Origin: Takakia lepidozioides
Lineage: Eukaryota > Streptophyta > Takakiopsida > Takakiales > Takakiaceae
Direction: 5' to 3'
NCBI GenBank assembly: GCA_030704615.1
Contig: CM060733.1
Coordinates: 71,736,001 to 71,796,000 of the forward strand
Length of the DNA: 60,000 nucleotides
The first letter of the stretch is position 1; each line of letters begins with the position of its first letter. Below the pieces are notes generated by a model. The model worked only from the letters and a program-made list of their open reading frames with translations. It made no database searches and was not told the DNA's origin. Below, in pieces: positions 43,138-52,634 of this stretch. A program made the position numbers and the translations under genes.

Positions 43138-44445
43138 GAGATTGAATTCGAAGTTGTTTACAAACCTGGACGGTTGCATCTTGTGGCAGATCACTTGTCA
43201 CGCCTCGCAGAGAACCCGCCACAGGGGTGGACGATCAACTACCTGATGCCAGTCTATTTGCAGTAGAAGTTGGGGCTGATGATTGGTTAGATTGGCAGTG
43301 GCCAATCATCAGATACTATTTGACTCATGGTCAGTGCCCACCCAGTTATGGGAAGGAGCAAAGAAAGAGGATAGCCATTAAGGCTTTACCATACACTATG
43401 ATAGGAGGAAAGTTGTACAAGTTAGGACCAGATGGAGTCCTGAAGAGATGTTTGTACCATCATGAAGTCAATAAAGTTTTGGAAGAAACTCATAAAGGAG
43501 TGACTGAGGACACTTTGGAGAAGAGACTACCAGTAGAAAGATATTACTTGTAGGATACTAGTGACCTACATTATTCAAGGATGTACACAATTTTTGCAAA
43601 AGCTGTGATGAGTGCCAAAGATTAGGACCATTGCAGAGATCAGAGAAGATGGCTTTACATCCTACAATGCCTACGGAACCATTCCAGAAATGGGGATTGG
43701 ATTATGTTAGACCAATCAATCCACCAGCAAGAAATACACAGAATAACAAGCAGAAGCCACGAATAAGATACTGTGCACTATCCTTGTCAAGACAGTGAAT
43801 GCCAATAGAACAAATTGGGATACAAAGTTGTTGACAACCTTGTGGTCATACAGGACCTCATATAAAGTCACTACAAGGCATACACCATTCCAATTGGTTT
43901 ATGGTATGGAAGCTTTGCTTCCTGTGGAATTCTTGCTACCTACCATGAGAACTGAATGGGGAAGGAGAATGGAATTGGAAGATTCAATCAAAGTAAGAAG
44001 ACATGAATTATATCATGTAGAGGAAGTTCGTGCTGATGCAGCACATAACATGACCAGAATTCAGATGAAGAGGAAAGATCGATTTGATGAAGGCAAACTT
44101 AAAACTTTTAAGACATGAGACTTGGTACTATGGTTGCAGAAGAAAAGAAAGATTAAGGCTTCTAAGCTTAAGTCACCATGGAAAGGACCTTATGTCATAC
44201 AGAAGATGTATGATAACAACACAGCAATGCTGCAGACGATTAACAAGGAGATGCTTGGAAGAGTTTATGCAAACAAAGTTAAGGGATACAGTGGTATCCA
44301 TGATAGACCATTACAGCATGATTTGAATTTTGAAGCAGAGAAGAAGCAGCGGACTGCCCCAGTACCACCATCAGATCATGAGGTACATGTTACAACGCCT
44401 CATGGGTATGGTCATATGAGTGAACACAGGAGTTCTCACAGCTAG
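43138..44445 (+). pseudogene. Ty3/gypsy element copy D: RNase H end, integrase, C-terminus
   Basis: Begins in the RNase H end (FEVVYKPGRLHLVADHLSRL), then the pre-integrase region (43227-43553) with YHHEVNKVLEETHKG and a CDECQRLG read in another frame, forming the HHCC zinc site. PTMPTEPFQKWGLDYV marks the start of the catalytic core, with its first Asp. Then 43740-43795 jumps to NANRTNWDTKLLTTLWSYRT, so the second Asp and the Glu are deleted. The C-terminus (TRHTPFQLVYGMEALLPVEF, SPWKGPYVIQKMYDNNTAML) is typical of plant Ty3 elements. Several stops; not functional. It starts exactly at the CACTA terminus, so the CACTA-like element inserted into it. Confidence 0.85.
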
Positions 44446-44769
44446 CACAGGCCACACAGGCTGCACAGGCCATAGGGACGGTGATAGGTGGACACGAGTT
44501 AACAACGACGAAGGGGCTAGTAAGTAAAAAAATAGTTAAGGAGGCATTATCAGTAAAATTTGCCACGGGGCCAGAAAGTGTTGGAAGGGTATTTGAACTC
44601 AAACACATGGCCTAAGGAGAGGGGCCCTCCGCATTACATGTACTGCAATGGCGAGCGCAATCACACTAAACGACAAACGGGGCCGCCGAAGTACCCGCCC
44701 GATACTTCCGCCGTAATTAATCACGGACAATAAAGTGAATAGGGAGGACAAAAAGAGAAATGCCTTACC
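44446..44769. other. No recognised gene
   Basis: Contains repeated CACAGGC words at 44443-44470, resembling the C-rich repeats at 37245-37265, and otherwise no coding signal. Confidence 0.35.
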
Positions 44770-44976
44770 CGTCCAAAAAAGGGAAACCTATGTCAAATAT
44801 GTAGACATGTTGGTCATTCAAGAGCAGTGTGTGAAATGAACAAGGTAATTTTGAAAAATTACCTAACAACCATACGACCAATCAACGACGAGGAAACTGT
44901 TAATGGAACTCCACTAAAGAAACAAGATCAAGAAATCAAGAGAGTTATGAAGTGCCATAACATTTACATTGAATAG
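44770..44976 (+). pseudogene. Lone gag-type CCHC zinc knuckle
   Basis: A frame without ATG reads RPKKGNLCQICRHVGHSRAV, then CEMNKVILKNYLTT, ending at TAG 44974-44976. CQICRHVGHSRAVC is a perfect C-x2-C-x4-H-x4-C knuckle. Basic residues before it and the single knuckle suggest the end of a gag protein of another retroelement, distinct from copies A-D. No neighbouring domain is present. Confidence 0.6.
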
Positions 44977-45045
44977 GTGAAGAAACAAAAAAAAGAAAAA
45001 AGAAAAAAAGGTAAGATTAGAGCAGATTTGACCAAAAAATGATTA

Positions 45046-45390
45046 TCATGATTCAGTTTTTTTTTTTTTCTTTTTTTTTTCTTTTTTTTTTCCCCAAACA
45101 GCTTAAAAATGACGATGATGATGTGGCTGCTGATGACCTGTCCTACGAAACGTGGCGACGATGTATGGCACCTTATTCATGCTCTAATTCTCATAATTCA
45201 GTTGTATGTTTTTGCTTTTTTTTTATAGCCTAAAAAATGACGACGATGACATGGTTAACAATGACGTGTCCTACGAAACATGGCAACGAAATGTGGCAAT
45301 GATGACGTGGCACCATGGCACCCTATTCCTACTCTCCACCAAGAAAATCTAGGACTGTGCATTGCTCCGCACTACTAGTGAGGACTTTAA
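45046..45390 (+). repeat. Family T repeat, two tandem copies with poly(T) tracts
   Basis: A T-rich tract, then AGCTTAAAAATGACGATGAT and CTGTCCTACGAAACGTGGC, occurs at 45058-45180 and again at 45217-45345 (AGCCTAAAAAATGACGACGA, GTGTCCTACGAAACATGGC). The second copy continues into the 35-bp terminal motif at 45349-45383. The reverse complement of the second copy is at 37980-38110. Confidence 0.65.
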
Positions 45391-46002
45391 GAACAATGTT
45401 CACATTTTACTAAAAGTTCAACGTTTACTTCATTTTTATTGGAAATATATTTTACGCGGGAAACAATAGGAATAATGTGAGAACTTAATGCAAGCATGCG
45501 ATCTAACGATACTTTCGTCGTATTTAGGCAGTGTTGGCTCTTTAAGCTTTGTTGAGAGAAAGAAACCAGTTCATTAACCCTCCCCATGTTGCCCCGGTTA
45601 TGGCCATTATAAGGTGTTTACCTTCCAAAGGAAAGGTAGTAGCCCTTTAGGATGAATGACACCATAAGTTTCGTTGTGCTTCAAAGAGTTTTTTTTTCCC
45701 CTTCTTATACGGTTCAATATTTATTTTATATTTAAAATTTTAAATAAAAATACAACAGATCTTACTGCACTTCATATAAACTAGTGTGGCATGTGCCGTT
45801 GATGCACCACTGCTCATCGAGGGCTTTCCAGCGGTATCAAGACCCAGGGCGGGTGGTTTGACAGATCGTAACGATGCTACAAACAAATAAATAAAAACAA
45901 AACAAAATACCCAAACTTAATACATAGCTTTATAAATTAATCATGAATACTAAAATAAAAAATATATGCAATCAATCAATGGCACTTTTTAGAAAGCAAA
46001 GT

Positions 46003-46215
46003 TTTTAAAAAAAAAAAAAAAACCTGGGAGCGACTGCTCACAATTCAGGCCCTTGAGGAGGGGGGAAAATAAACCCCCTTTCAGATAAGCCATTAGGCAC
46101 ACAAGTGGGAAACGTCACCACCAGACCAATCGGTCACGAACAATCCACACACCAGGCAGGGCAGCGGGTTTGAACCCCAAACTACCAGGGTGACACACTG
46201 TGCACTTACCAGCTG
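46003..46215 (-). mobile_element. SINE-like element, second copy
   Basis: On the minus strand: an A-box-like CAGCTGGTAAGTG, a B-box GGGGTTCAAACCC (about 46166-46178), then a body with GAAAGGGGGTTTATTTTCCC and CTCAAGG shared with the SINE at 27370-27545, and a run of T (A on plus, 46005-46022). A T tail is known for several plant SINE families. Boundaries are approximate. Confidence 0.55.
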
Positions 46216-46248
46216 ATGTGCAGTTTTTATAAATTAACATTATAACTA

Positions 46249-46282
46249 CTAGGGCTTCGCGTTGCTCCGCACTACTAGCGAC
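46249..46282 (+). repeat. Family T terminal motif
   Basis: CTAGGGCTTCGCGTTGCTCC and GCACTACTAGCGAC; nearly exact reverse complement of the 37938-37971 core. Confidence 0.7.
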
Positions 46283-46311
46283 AAATTCTGAGAACTACAT
46301 TCATTTTTTAA

Positions 46312-46360
46312 CAAAAAAGGGGTGGCTCATCCCCAAAAGGGGTGGATCATCCCCACGGTG
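46312..46360 (+). repeat. Short tandem duplication
   Basis: AAAAGGGGTGG(C/A)TCATCCCC is present twice in a row. The unit is too short to assign. Confidence 0.6.
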
Positions 46361-46468
46361 TTACATCCAGAGATCCCATGTTTTGTTAGGAAATGGTGGA
46401 TGGTCTAAGTACCTACACAGATCAATGAATGAAGCAAGACACTAGCATCTTTCCAAGAAAACATCATT

Positions 46469-47340
46469 TCACCAGTAATCACCACAATAACAAATCCCAT
46501 CTTCAAAGCGGTGGAAAGTAGTTAGCGTCCCCATACAACAATTGCTCGGCCAACAATCTTTGAGATGAATTTGGTGGAGGTGTGTCAGTCTCCACAAACT
46601 CGAAGATTCTTGATGAATCGTGCTGATCAGCCCAAAACCAATGGCCAGCTTCTCACTGTGGTGGCAAAGAGAAAATTCCTTTCCTCCTCGTGCAAGGCAC
46701 ATACCCCGCCTCCTTCATCTGCCCAGACAACTCAGCTCAGCATGGATTTCCTTAATTCTGGGATGCAACTTGTCATCTGGCTCCTTTCTAACCCCTCTGA
46801 CCTTCATCATTCTTCTCACCTTTGCAGTATCATCCCACCTGCCAGCTGCAGCATAGATGTTTGATATAGCAACACATAAGTCGCGGCATCCTGCTCATCC
46901 CACTTGAGGATAGATGTTGCCGCTCAGCCATCTCCACATTGTCATGGATTCTGCAGGCACCAAGCAAGGCCTTTCACACCACAACATCTGGATTGATTGG
47001 CATTTATTAATTAGGTCCACTGCCTCATCCAGTTGTACTGCATGTCCAAGAAGGTCCACCATGCAGCCAAAGTGCTTTACTATCGGAGTGACACCATGAT
47101 CTTGACTCAGGGAATCAAATTAGCGTCTTCCTTCATTCAGTAGGCCAGTGTGGCTGCCTGCAAAGAGAACACATATGTGATACTGTCCGGCTTCAAGCAG
47201 TTCTTTTGCATTTCTTCAAATAGTTGCAGGACCTCCCTATGACAACCATGTTGGGCATATCCTGCAATCATCGGATTCCACGACACCACATTTCATTCAG
47301 CCACATTGTCAAATACTCCCGTTGCATCCTCTTCAAGATG
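46469..47340 (-). pseudogene. PPR-DYW pseudogene (locus 2): PPR, E, truncated E+, DYW
   Basis: Minus strand from 47340: [20 protein letters not shown] and [14 protein letters not shown] (PPR repeat), ALLGACRIHDNVEMAER and YVLLSNIYAAAGRWDDTAKV (E domain), then GVRKEPDDKLHPRIKEIHAE, where the usual W-I-E-V segment of E+ is deleted, and the DYW end with SLCHHSEKLAIGFGLIST, IVGRAIVV and FEDGICYCGDYW (46469-46700). The second zinc-site Cys is a stop (CGD, TGA, H). Several frameshifts. Unlike locus 1 it keeps E sequence and the canonical GDYW end. The family acts in organellar RNA editing. Confidence 0.85.
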
Positions 47341-47560
47341 GCTATAGTCAAGTTTTAAGATACTGAAGTCTCACACAATAGACAGCCAAAACAAAAGCAT
47401 CCAAAAGAGGCAATTCAAGATTAAGTTATGTTCGGCAGATCTAGATTCAGTCCAGACAGCCGGAAATGAGCTATGACGATAAAAAAACTACTTCCACACT
47501 AGACAACTGGAGGAGCTCGTAAATTAAATTCCTCAAAGCCAGTTGCACATAAACTATCCA
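47341..47560. other. No gene recognised
   Basis: A non-coding gap between the PPR pseudogene and LINE remnant. Confidence 0.4.
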
Positions 47561-48175
47561 TCAATCCATGCCCTTGAGTTTATAGGTGGGTAACAACATG
47601 AGAAATAGAGTGGAAGGTGGCAAGCTGCATCTTTGTTTTTTTGTTTTTTGTTTTTTTTTATAAATAAAATTTATATGGATCTGTTCAATAGAGGAATGTG
47701 ATAGGAAGCCCGGGTAGACCAGGCAGGAGCTTGCACAGGCCCTCCGTTTTGAGAGATTGAGTTCCACGGAATAGAGAGTGGAATCCCCGTTGCAGGAAAA
47801 GAAAGAGAATGAAATGAAATGGAACTTTGTAATGTCCACAGAAAGCTCAAAGAGCATATGGGACAAAATGGGTAAAAATAAGAGAGAGGACATTGTAACA
47901 TAAAATGGATATTGTCCTGCACACCGGCCATTGACAATCTCCATTTCCTCTTTGCATCCACTTATTGTTCAAAAGTAGACTCCCCACCCTGAGTTAAAAT
48001 TACTGTAGTGCCAAGGCTGCCCTTCACTCATCCATGTCACAAACTGGAAACGAGTTCAGGGTTTTATCCTAACTTTTGTTCGGACATACTGCAGGCTTCC
48101 AAAATGGCCTTGGACACGTCAGCTTCCAAGTCAGCTTCCAAGTCAGCTTCCAAGTCAACTTCATCTTAGCAGGGT
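47561..48175 (-). pseudogene. LINE L1 ORF2 C-terminal remnant
   Basis: At 47990-48080 the sequence (TAGTGCCAAGG, CATGTCACAAACTGGAAACG, AGTTCAGGG) matches 57720-57800 of the minus-strand LINE. Around 47880-47960 the minus strand reads VQDNIHFMLQCP, a decayed form of SEDSIHFLIHCP in the zinc-ribbon. A 12-base unit TCAGCTTCCAAG is repeated 3-4 times at 48120-48160, where the intact LINE has a single CCTCTAAGTCAG. The lower boundary is approximate. Confidence 0.7.
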
Positions 48176-48289
48176 CAGTTCCTCTTGCCTAATATTCAGG
48201 TACTTGAAAATCTCATCTTCTCGTTCCGCCAGGACTTCACCTGTTTAATGGGGTTGGATTGGATGTTGGCAGATCCACTACCTTTGTCT

Positions 48290-48425
48290 CGAGACACAAA
48301 ACCTATGGCCAACTTCTCACTGTGGTGGCAAAGAGAAAATTCCCTTTCATCCTCCCCCCACATCATGCAATACAAAGCGCGTGTCAGACATATACCCCGC
48401 CTCCTTCATCTGCCCAGACAATCTA
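48290..48425 (-). pseudogene. DYW-domain fragment
   Basis: Minus strand reads FSLCHHSEKLAIGFVSRD, preceded by MKEAGYMSDTR-like residues, the conserved start of a DYW domain. It is joined on the upstream side to an OSB-like PDF exon (48430) through CTGGGCAG, a good acceptor site. Confidence 0.7.
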
Positions 48426-48429
48426 ATTC

Positions 48430-49170
48430 TGGGTGAAATGTGTTGATGAAGGTGCCTTGATTAGCAGTGCCTGATTTTATCAATTGTGCCGCCGCTGCTG
48501 CGGCTTCCAGTTGACCATCTACCCATGCAGGTTTCTTGTAGCTATCCTTCCACATGGAATCGTAGGTAATCTGGAGCTTGAAATCCGACCCTCGCATTCA
48601 CCTTTTTGTCTCCATTGTCCCACCATTGACTGGGGTCGGAAAAGTGTTCATTCCAAAGCTTCTCCTCATCTCTGTTATCTGTTTTTGGACACTTTCCTGC
48701 TGCCACATCGGCAGTAACTTGTCAAAGTCACTCCGAACCACCACAGATCCTCCCAACGAGCTAACTTACACAATTCAATATGCATCTCAGGGCCGAGTCT
48801 GATGAGAGAGAAAAACAGGCTGAAATAGGTCGAAGAAGAAGGTGCCCTCACCACATTGTCCTTTACCTTGTGTCATAACCCATGGAGGATTTGACCGACC
48901 ATCAATCCAAAAGGACCTCTTGTGTGTGCTGCTTGTGTCTGTAGTCAGGTAATGTCGGATTGGTCTGAGAACCACCACGGTGTAGCTGAGCAGGCAGAGA
49001 TTGAAACACGGAAGGTGCTAAGACCAAGCTCACTCTCCCAAAAACCTTGTAAACCTCAGGAAGAATACCAAATCATGGTACTAACGGAGCCAAGAGCCCA
49101 CCTTTGCAGGATAGACAAACTTCTTCACATTGTACATTAAGAAAAAGCCACACCTTGCGACCGCAGTGTG
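48430..49170 (-). pseudogene. OSB-like gene remnant with PDF motif
   Basis: The best preserved copy of the OSB-like sequence. Minus strand: KLWNEHFSDPSQWWDNGDKK (about 48680-48620), then DFKLQITYDSMWKDSYKKPA and WVDGQLEAAAAAAQLIKSGT (48590-48440). This matches the PDF motif W..FF.DP..WWDN..KKN...DFKHK.....LW....PAWV of OSB proteins. A second PDF-like end, SFWIDGRSNPPWVMTQ, lies upstream at about 48915-48870, followed by a donor GTGAGGG. One base must be skipped near 48600, and no OB-fold or transit peptide is seen, so it is a pseudogene or a partial gene. Confidence 0.6.
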
Positions 49171-49872
49171 AAAGGCGAAAACCTGAGCAAACTTACACAC
49201 TAGTGTGAGTTGCAAGACATATAGTGAGTTGATTTTTCAACCAATCTCTAGATAAGCATGAATCTGAGTGACTTTACATCTCCCAATATAAGACCCATTC
49301 TTAGGTTTGCTTCTTGTATGTGATAGACTGATTCTGCCCTCAACAATATGTATTGGTATTTTGTAGGGTTCCAATCTTAGGTTGATCTCTAATTGTGATC
49401 AATCTGTATGAAGGACATTTCCTCTTACACAAGGTTTTTTTTCTGTGCAACTTGAAGCACTTCAACCGGGCGTCTATAAGAGTGTGAAGGAATATGACAA
49501 CCGCTATTGCATGGGTGTAGGATTTGCTCGACCTTCTCTCTCACCCTCCATTTTTCTTGATGGATTGTTCTTTTACATATCTCAGCTTTATAATGTGTCA
49601 GATGAAATTGCTATTGACTTCTCTTCTGAGTTTTGGAATTCTATGCATAATTCCAGGGGAACTTTGGACAGAGCAATACCTGTTTGAATAATTCAATAGG
49701 CCGAGACAATGCTGGTGTCCCAGTGAGAAGCAAGGCATACTTTGCTCTGTGCATATCACCAACACCCACTAGGAGTCACAATTTTGTGGATGAAAAAACT
49801 AGACTGAACCCTTCTTGCAGTGACCACATGTATGCACCAGGAAATCTGTCTCAAGGAGCACATAGCTCTTAC
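49171..49872. other. No recognised gene; intron of the gene ending at 49873
   Basis: 49445-49687 (plus) is open for 80 codons (PGVYKSVKEYDNRYCMGVGF) and slightly gag-like, but without a knuckle or second copy I do not call it. The part near 49873 is intron of the minus-strand gene, after its GTAAGA donor. Confidence 0.4.
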
Positions 49873-50623
49873 CTGCAGAAGCGGCACGCAAGCATTTGAA
49901 TAGTGGGGCTTAGGTTTGCCACGGGAGTACACTTTTCTAAACAGTTTGATGCGCTGGTATTTAATGACGCCTCCAATCTCAGTTCGAAGTTGGGCGCCAG
50001 TTATCCCAGGAGGTAAATATTCCCAATCATCTGCTAATAGTTCACCCACCTCGTCAATCAGACTTTGAGGTTGAAGATGGATGGGCACAGAACAGTCCAG
50101 CACACGTTGGCATTGCCCTCGCAGGGCTGCCAGCCAGTCAATCCGTGCATCCCCGCATGGGCCCTTTTTGCCACATGCAACTATGAATCTCTTTTGCCCA
50201 GCAGCCACATTTGCACAAGCCGTTTCCTTCAACCCTTTCCGTGCTACTCTCCTCGCCTTGCGCAAAAAATTGGCTCTGTCCTTGCCAGTCAAATGTTGCG
50301 CATCTGGAGTCATATTGGAATCACGGGCCTCCTCTCCTCCCTCACAACTTGCAACATGGGGCCCTGCAGGCGGACATGAACCCTGCCACGCACCAACGTG
50401 GGGTGTGGGGTGGACAGGAACATAACCTGTGCTCGGAGCTGGTGAGCTTGGGAATTGAAGAGGCCGCAAAGCGGTGCAATTGGGTGAAGCTGTGGGCTGC
50501 CTGGAATAAGGGCCATGCAGCGGCGCACTATACATGGGGCTTCTAGGATACGTTGCCTGGGGAGGATACGCAGGTGGGGGAGGGTTGGGGTGAGGGTACC
50601 ACACACCTTCGTGGTAGTGCCCA

Positions 50624-51349
50624 TGTCGCGGCCCTTTGCCTTGAGGGCAGGGGGTCGGGACACATGAGGGGCTGCCCCTGTGGTGGGGGCAGCGGCAGCG
50701 ATAGGTATGGGGGGCTGAGGCACCCTTGAGTGCCCAAGGCACTCAGGGAAGCGGAGGTGCTCACTAGGTGGAGCCCCGCACACCAGGTTGCGGTGGGGGT
50801 GGCTCCACAAGGGGTGGTGGTAGCTTAGTGGGACTTAGTGGGGGTGGCATAGGACTCACCATGGGGGCGGAGACCTCGTGGTGGGAGTCGTGGGGAGTCT
50901 TGGGACTCATCACGGTCCATAGGGGCCGTGGTGAGCGGGCCAAGACTCACCGCGACTCACCACCGGGAATCGAGGGTCTTCGTGGTGGTTTGCCATAAAA
51001 TGGCATGGCTGGTTGTGAAACCCCCGCGGACAGCTACAGAAGTATATATAGGGAGTAGTAACCCCGAGAACGGTGCAAGCCCGTTGGTGACCAAAAACTA
51101 GTGAGTAAGCGAGCGAGCCGGAAAGCGACCAAAGAGTGGGGAGCTGTTCCGGACTGCCATCTACCAAAGGGAATTCTCCTAGTCCCAATTAGGTGGAGGG
51201 TTTTAGAGGGAAGCGAAAGGGGACCGTTATGTCCCGGTGAGCAACCGAAGCTCCAAGTTGGCCCGGCGGCCAGGTTGGGAGTCAGGCGCGCGCATCAAAG
51301 CGAGTAACTATGACTTGAAGGGGAGTTTACCGAATTGAGGTGCGCGACA
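50624..51349 (+). mobile_element. 5' LTR of the chromovirus
   Basis: Begins TGTCGCGGCCCTTT and ends GCGACA two bases before the primer-binding site. TGTC(A/G)CG(A/G)CCC starts are common in plant chromovirus LTRs. A TATA box TATATATAGG is at 51043-51052, so transcription should begin about 25-30 bases downstream. The left edge is inferred from the host exon continuing below 50624. Confidence 0.65.
51043..51052 (+). promoter_or_regulatory. TATA box in the LTR
   Basis: TATATATAGG, 300 bases before the LTR end, is the only strong TATA box in the LTR and is correctly oriented for gag-pol transcription. Confidence 0.6.
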
Positions 51350-51351
51350 CT

Positions 51352-51364
51352 TGGTATCAGAGCT
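51352..51364 (+). other. Primer-binding site (initiator Met tRNA)
   Basis: TGGTATCAGAGCT is the classic complement to the 3' end of plant initiator methionine tRNA, two bases after the LTR end. It primes minus-strand DNA synthesis. Confidence 0.9.
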
Positions 51365-51404
51365 TAGAGTTCAGTACGCGATCGTCCTTGGGATTGGCCT
51401 CATC

Positions 51405-52619
51405 ATGGGGTCGGGCAAGCCGAAGCGAAAGCGGAACGGCCCAAAAGATGATGATCCCGGTGAGCCCGATGGGGGCGGCGTGTCACCGAGGCGGCCGTTT
51501 GAGGAAGCGATGCATGTTTCCGAAAATGAGGCCGCCCAAGAGCGGGAGGAATCCGAGGAGTCGGAGCCCGAGGAATCCTTGAGAGCTCCGACAAACCAAG
51601 AGATGTCTCCCATGCCGGCAGCCTTTTGGGAAGGGTTGTTGGTGCAGTTTGGCGGGACGTTGAAAGACGTGTTGAAGGCGGCTAATGCCACTTCCACTAA
51701 GGCAAAGTTTAAGGTGAAGCCTAAGGAACCCGGCACCTTCGAGGGCGTCCGAAATCGGAAGGCACTCAACACCTGGCTCTTGGAGCTGGAGCTGGAGCAG
51801 TACTTCCGGGCGGCCAAGTTGAGTGACGAGGATCGCGTGGAAGTGGCTCCCACCTATTTGAGGGGCTATGCTCAACAATGGTGGCAGAAACGCCTTCACA
51901 ACCGAGGTCCAAGTCCGGAAACCTTGAACTGGAGTGGGTTCAAGGAATTGTTGAAGAGACAGTTTGTGCCCCTCAACGCGTCCTGGCTTGCCCGGGACAA
52001 GATGAGGAATTTGAAGCAAACAGATGACATTCGGGGGTACGTCCAGGCTTTCAATGTGCTGTTGCTCGAAGTCGCGGACATGGCAGAACCAGAAATGGTC
52101 TTCAACTTTGTGGCGGGACTGGCCCCATGGGCCAGGCGGAAGTTGGAGGAGAAGCCACCCAAGACTTTGAACGAGGCAATTGAGAGGGTTGAATGTTTCT
52201 CGGATGTCCCTAGGGGTGAAAGACAAGGCCGTACGGAGCTGAACCACAAGAAGATTCGGCGGGAAGGTGACTCCTTCCGACCGGAAAAGAAGTGGGATAG
52301 GCCACGCGGCGATAATGGCACGTGGAAATCGAAGGGAGGGCCTTCACACGTCAAGGCGGCACCCGGTGCTCCGAAAGGAAAAGCGGGTGGAGCGGCTTAT
52401 GGCAGACAGAAGGCGACCTTTGATGGAGTGTGTTTCAATTGCGGGGAGCCCGGGCACATGGCCAAGAAGTGCACGAAGCCCCGGCAATTGAACATGACTC
52501 GGGCGACCACGGAGCTGTCGGAAGATACCATCAGTCGCTTGGTGGAAGCGGTGGTCGCCAGGACTTGCAAGGTAGGCAAATTTTCTTGTGAGTTGTATCA
52601 GGAAACTGGCGCCTTATGA
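51405..52619 (+). CDS. gag: gag polyprotein of the chromovirus, 404 aa
   Basis: Structural protein of the retroelement particle. The start is the ATG at 51405 (MGSGKPKRKRNG), because the frame upstream overlaps the primer-binding site. The N-terminus is basic then acidic. The retrotransposon gag domain lies at about 115-270 (NTWLLELELEQYF, YLRGYAQQWWQKRL, LLKRQFVPLNASWLARDKM, RGYVQAFNVLLLEVADM, GLAPWARRKLEEKPPKTLNE). A single zinc knuckle CFNCGEPGHMAKKC is at about residue 343. It ends at TGA (52617-52619), in the same frame as pol, which starts five codons later. Open throughout. Confidence 0.9.
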   Translation: MGSGKPKRKRNGPKDDDPGEPDGGGVSPRRPFEEAMHVSENEAAQEREESEESEPEESLRAPTNQEMSPMPAAFWEGLLVQFGGTLKDVLKAANATSTKAKFKVKPKEPGTFEGVRNRKALNTWLLELELEQYFRAAKLSDEDRVEVAPTYLRGYAQQWWQKRLHNRGPSPETLNWSGFKELLKRQFVPLNASWLARDKMRNLKQTDDIRGYVQAFNVLLLEVADMAEPEMVFNFVAGLAPWARRKLEEKPPKTLNEAIERVECFSDVPRGERQGRTELNHKKIRREGDSFRPEKKWDRPRGDNGTWKSKGGPSHVKAAPGAPKGKAGGAAYGRQKATFDGVCFNCGEPGHMAKKCTKPRQLNMTRATTELSEDTISRLVEAVVARTCKVGKFSCELYQETGAL

Positions 52620-52634
52620 AAAGGGAGTCAGTTA

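Noticed and set aside
45049-45093. Long T tract as a terminator or poly(A) tail of a processed pseudogene
   Set aside because: It is part of a tandem repeat unit seen again at 45214, and no coding sequence is joined to it.
49445-49687. 80-codon plus-strand frame with slight gag-like character
   Set aside because: Too short, no zinc knuckle, no second copy in the window.
51371-52354. Minus-strand frames of up to 254 codons opposite gag
   Set aside because: Shadows of the gag frame caused by its G+C-rich codon use.
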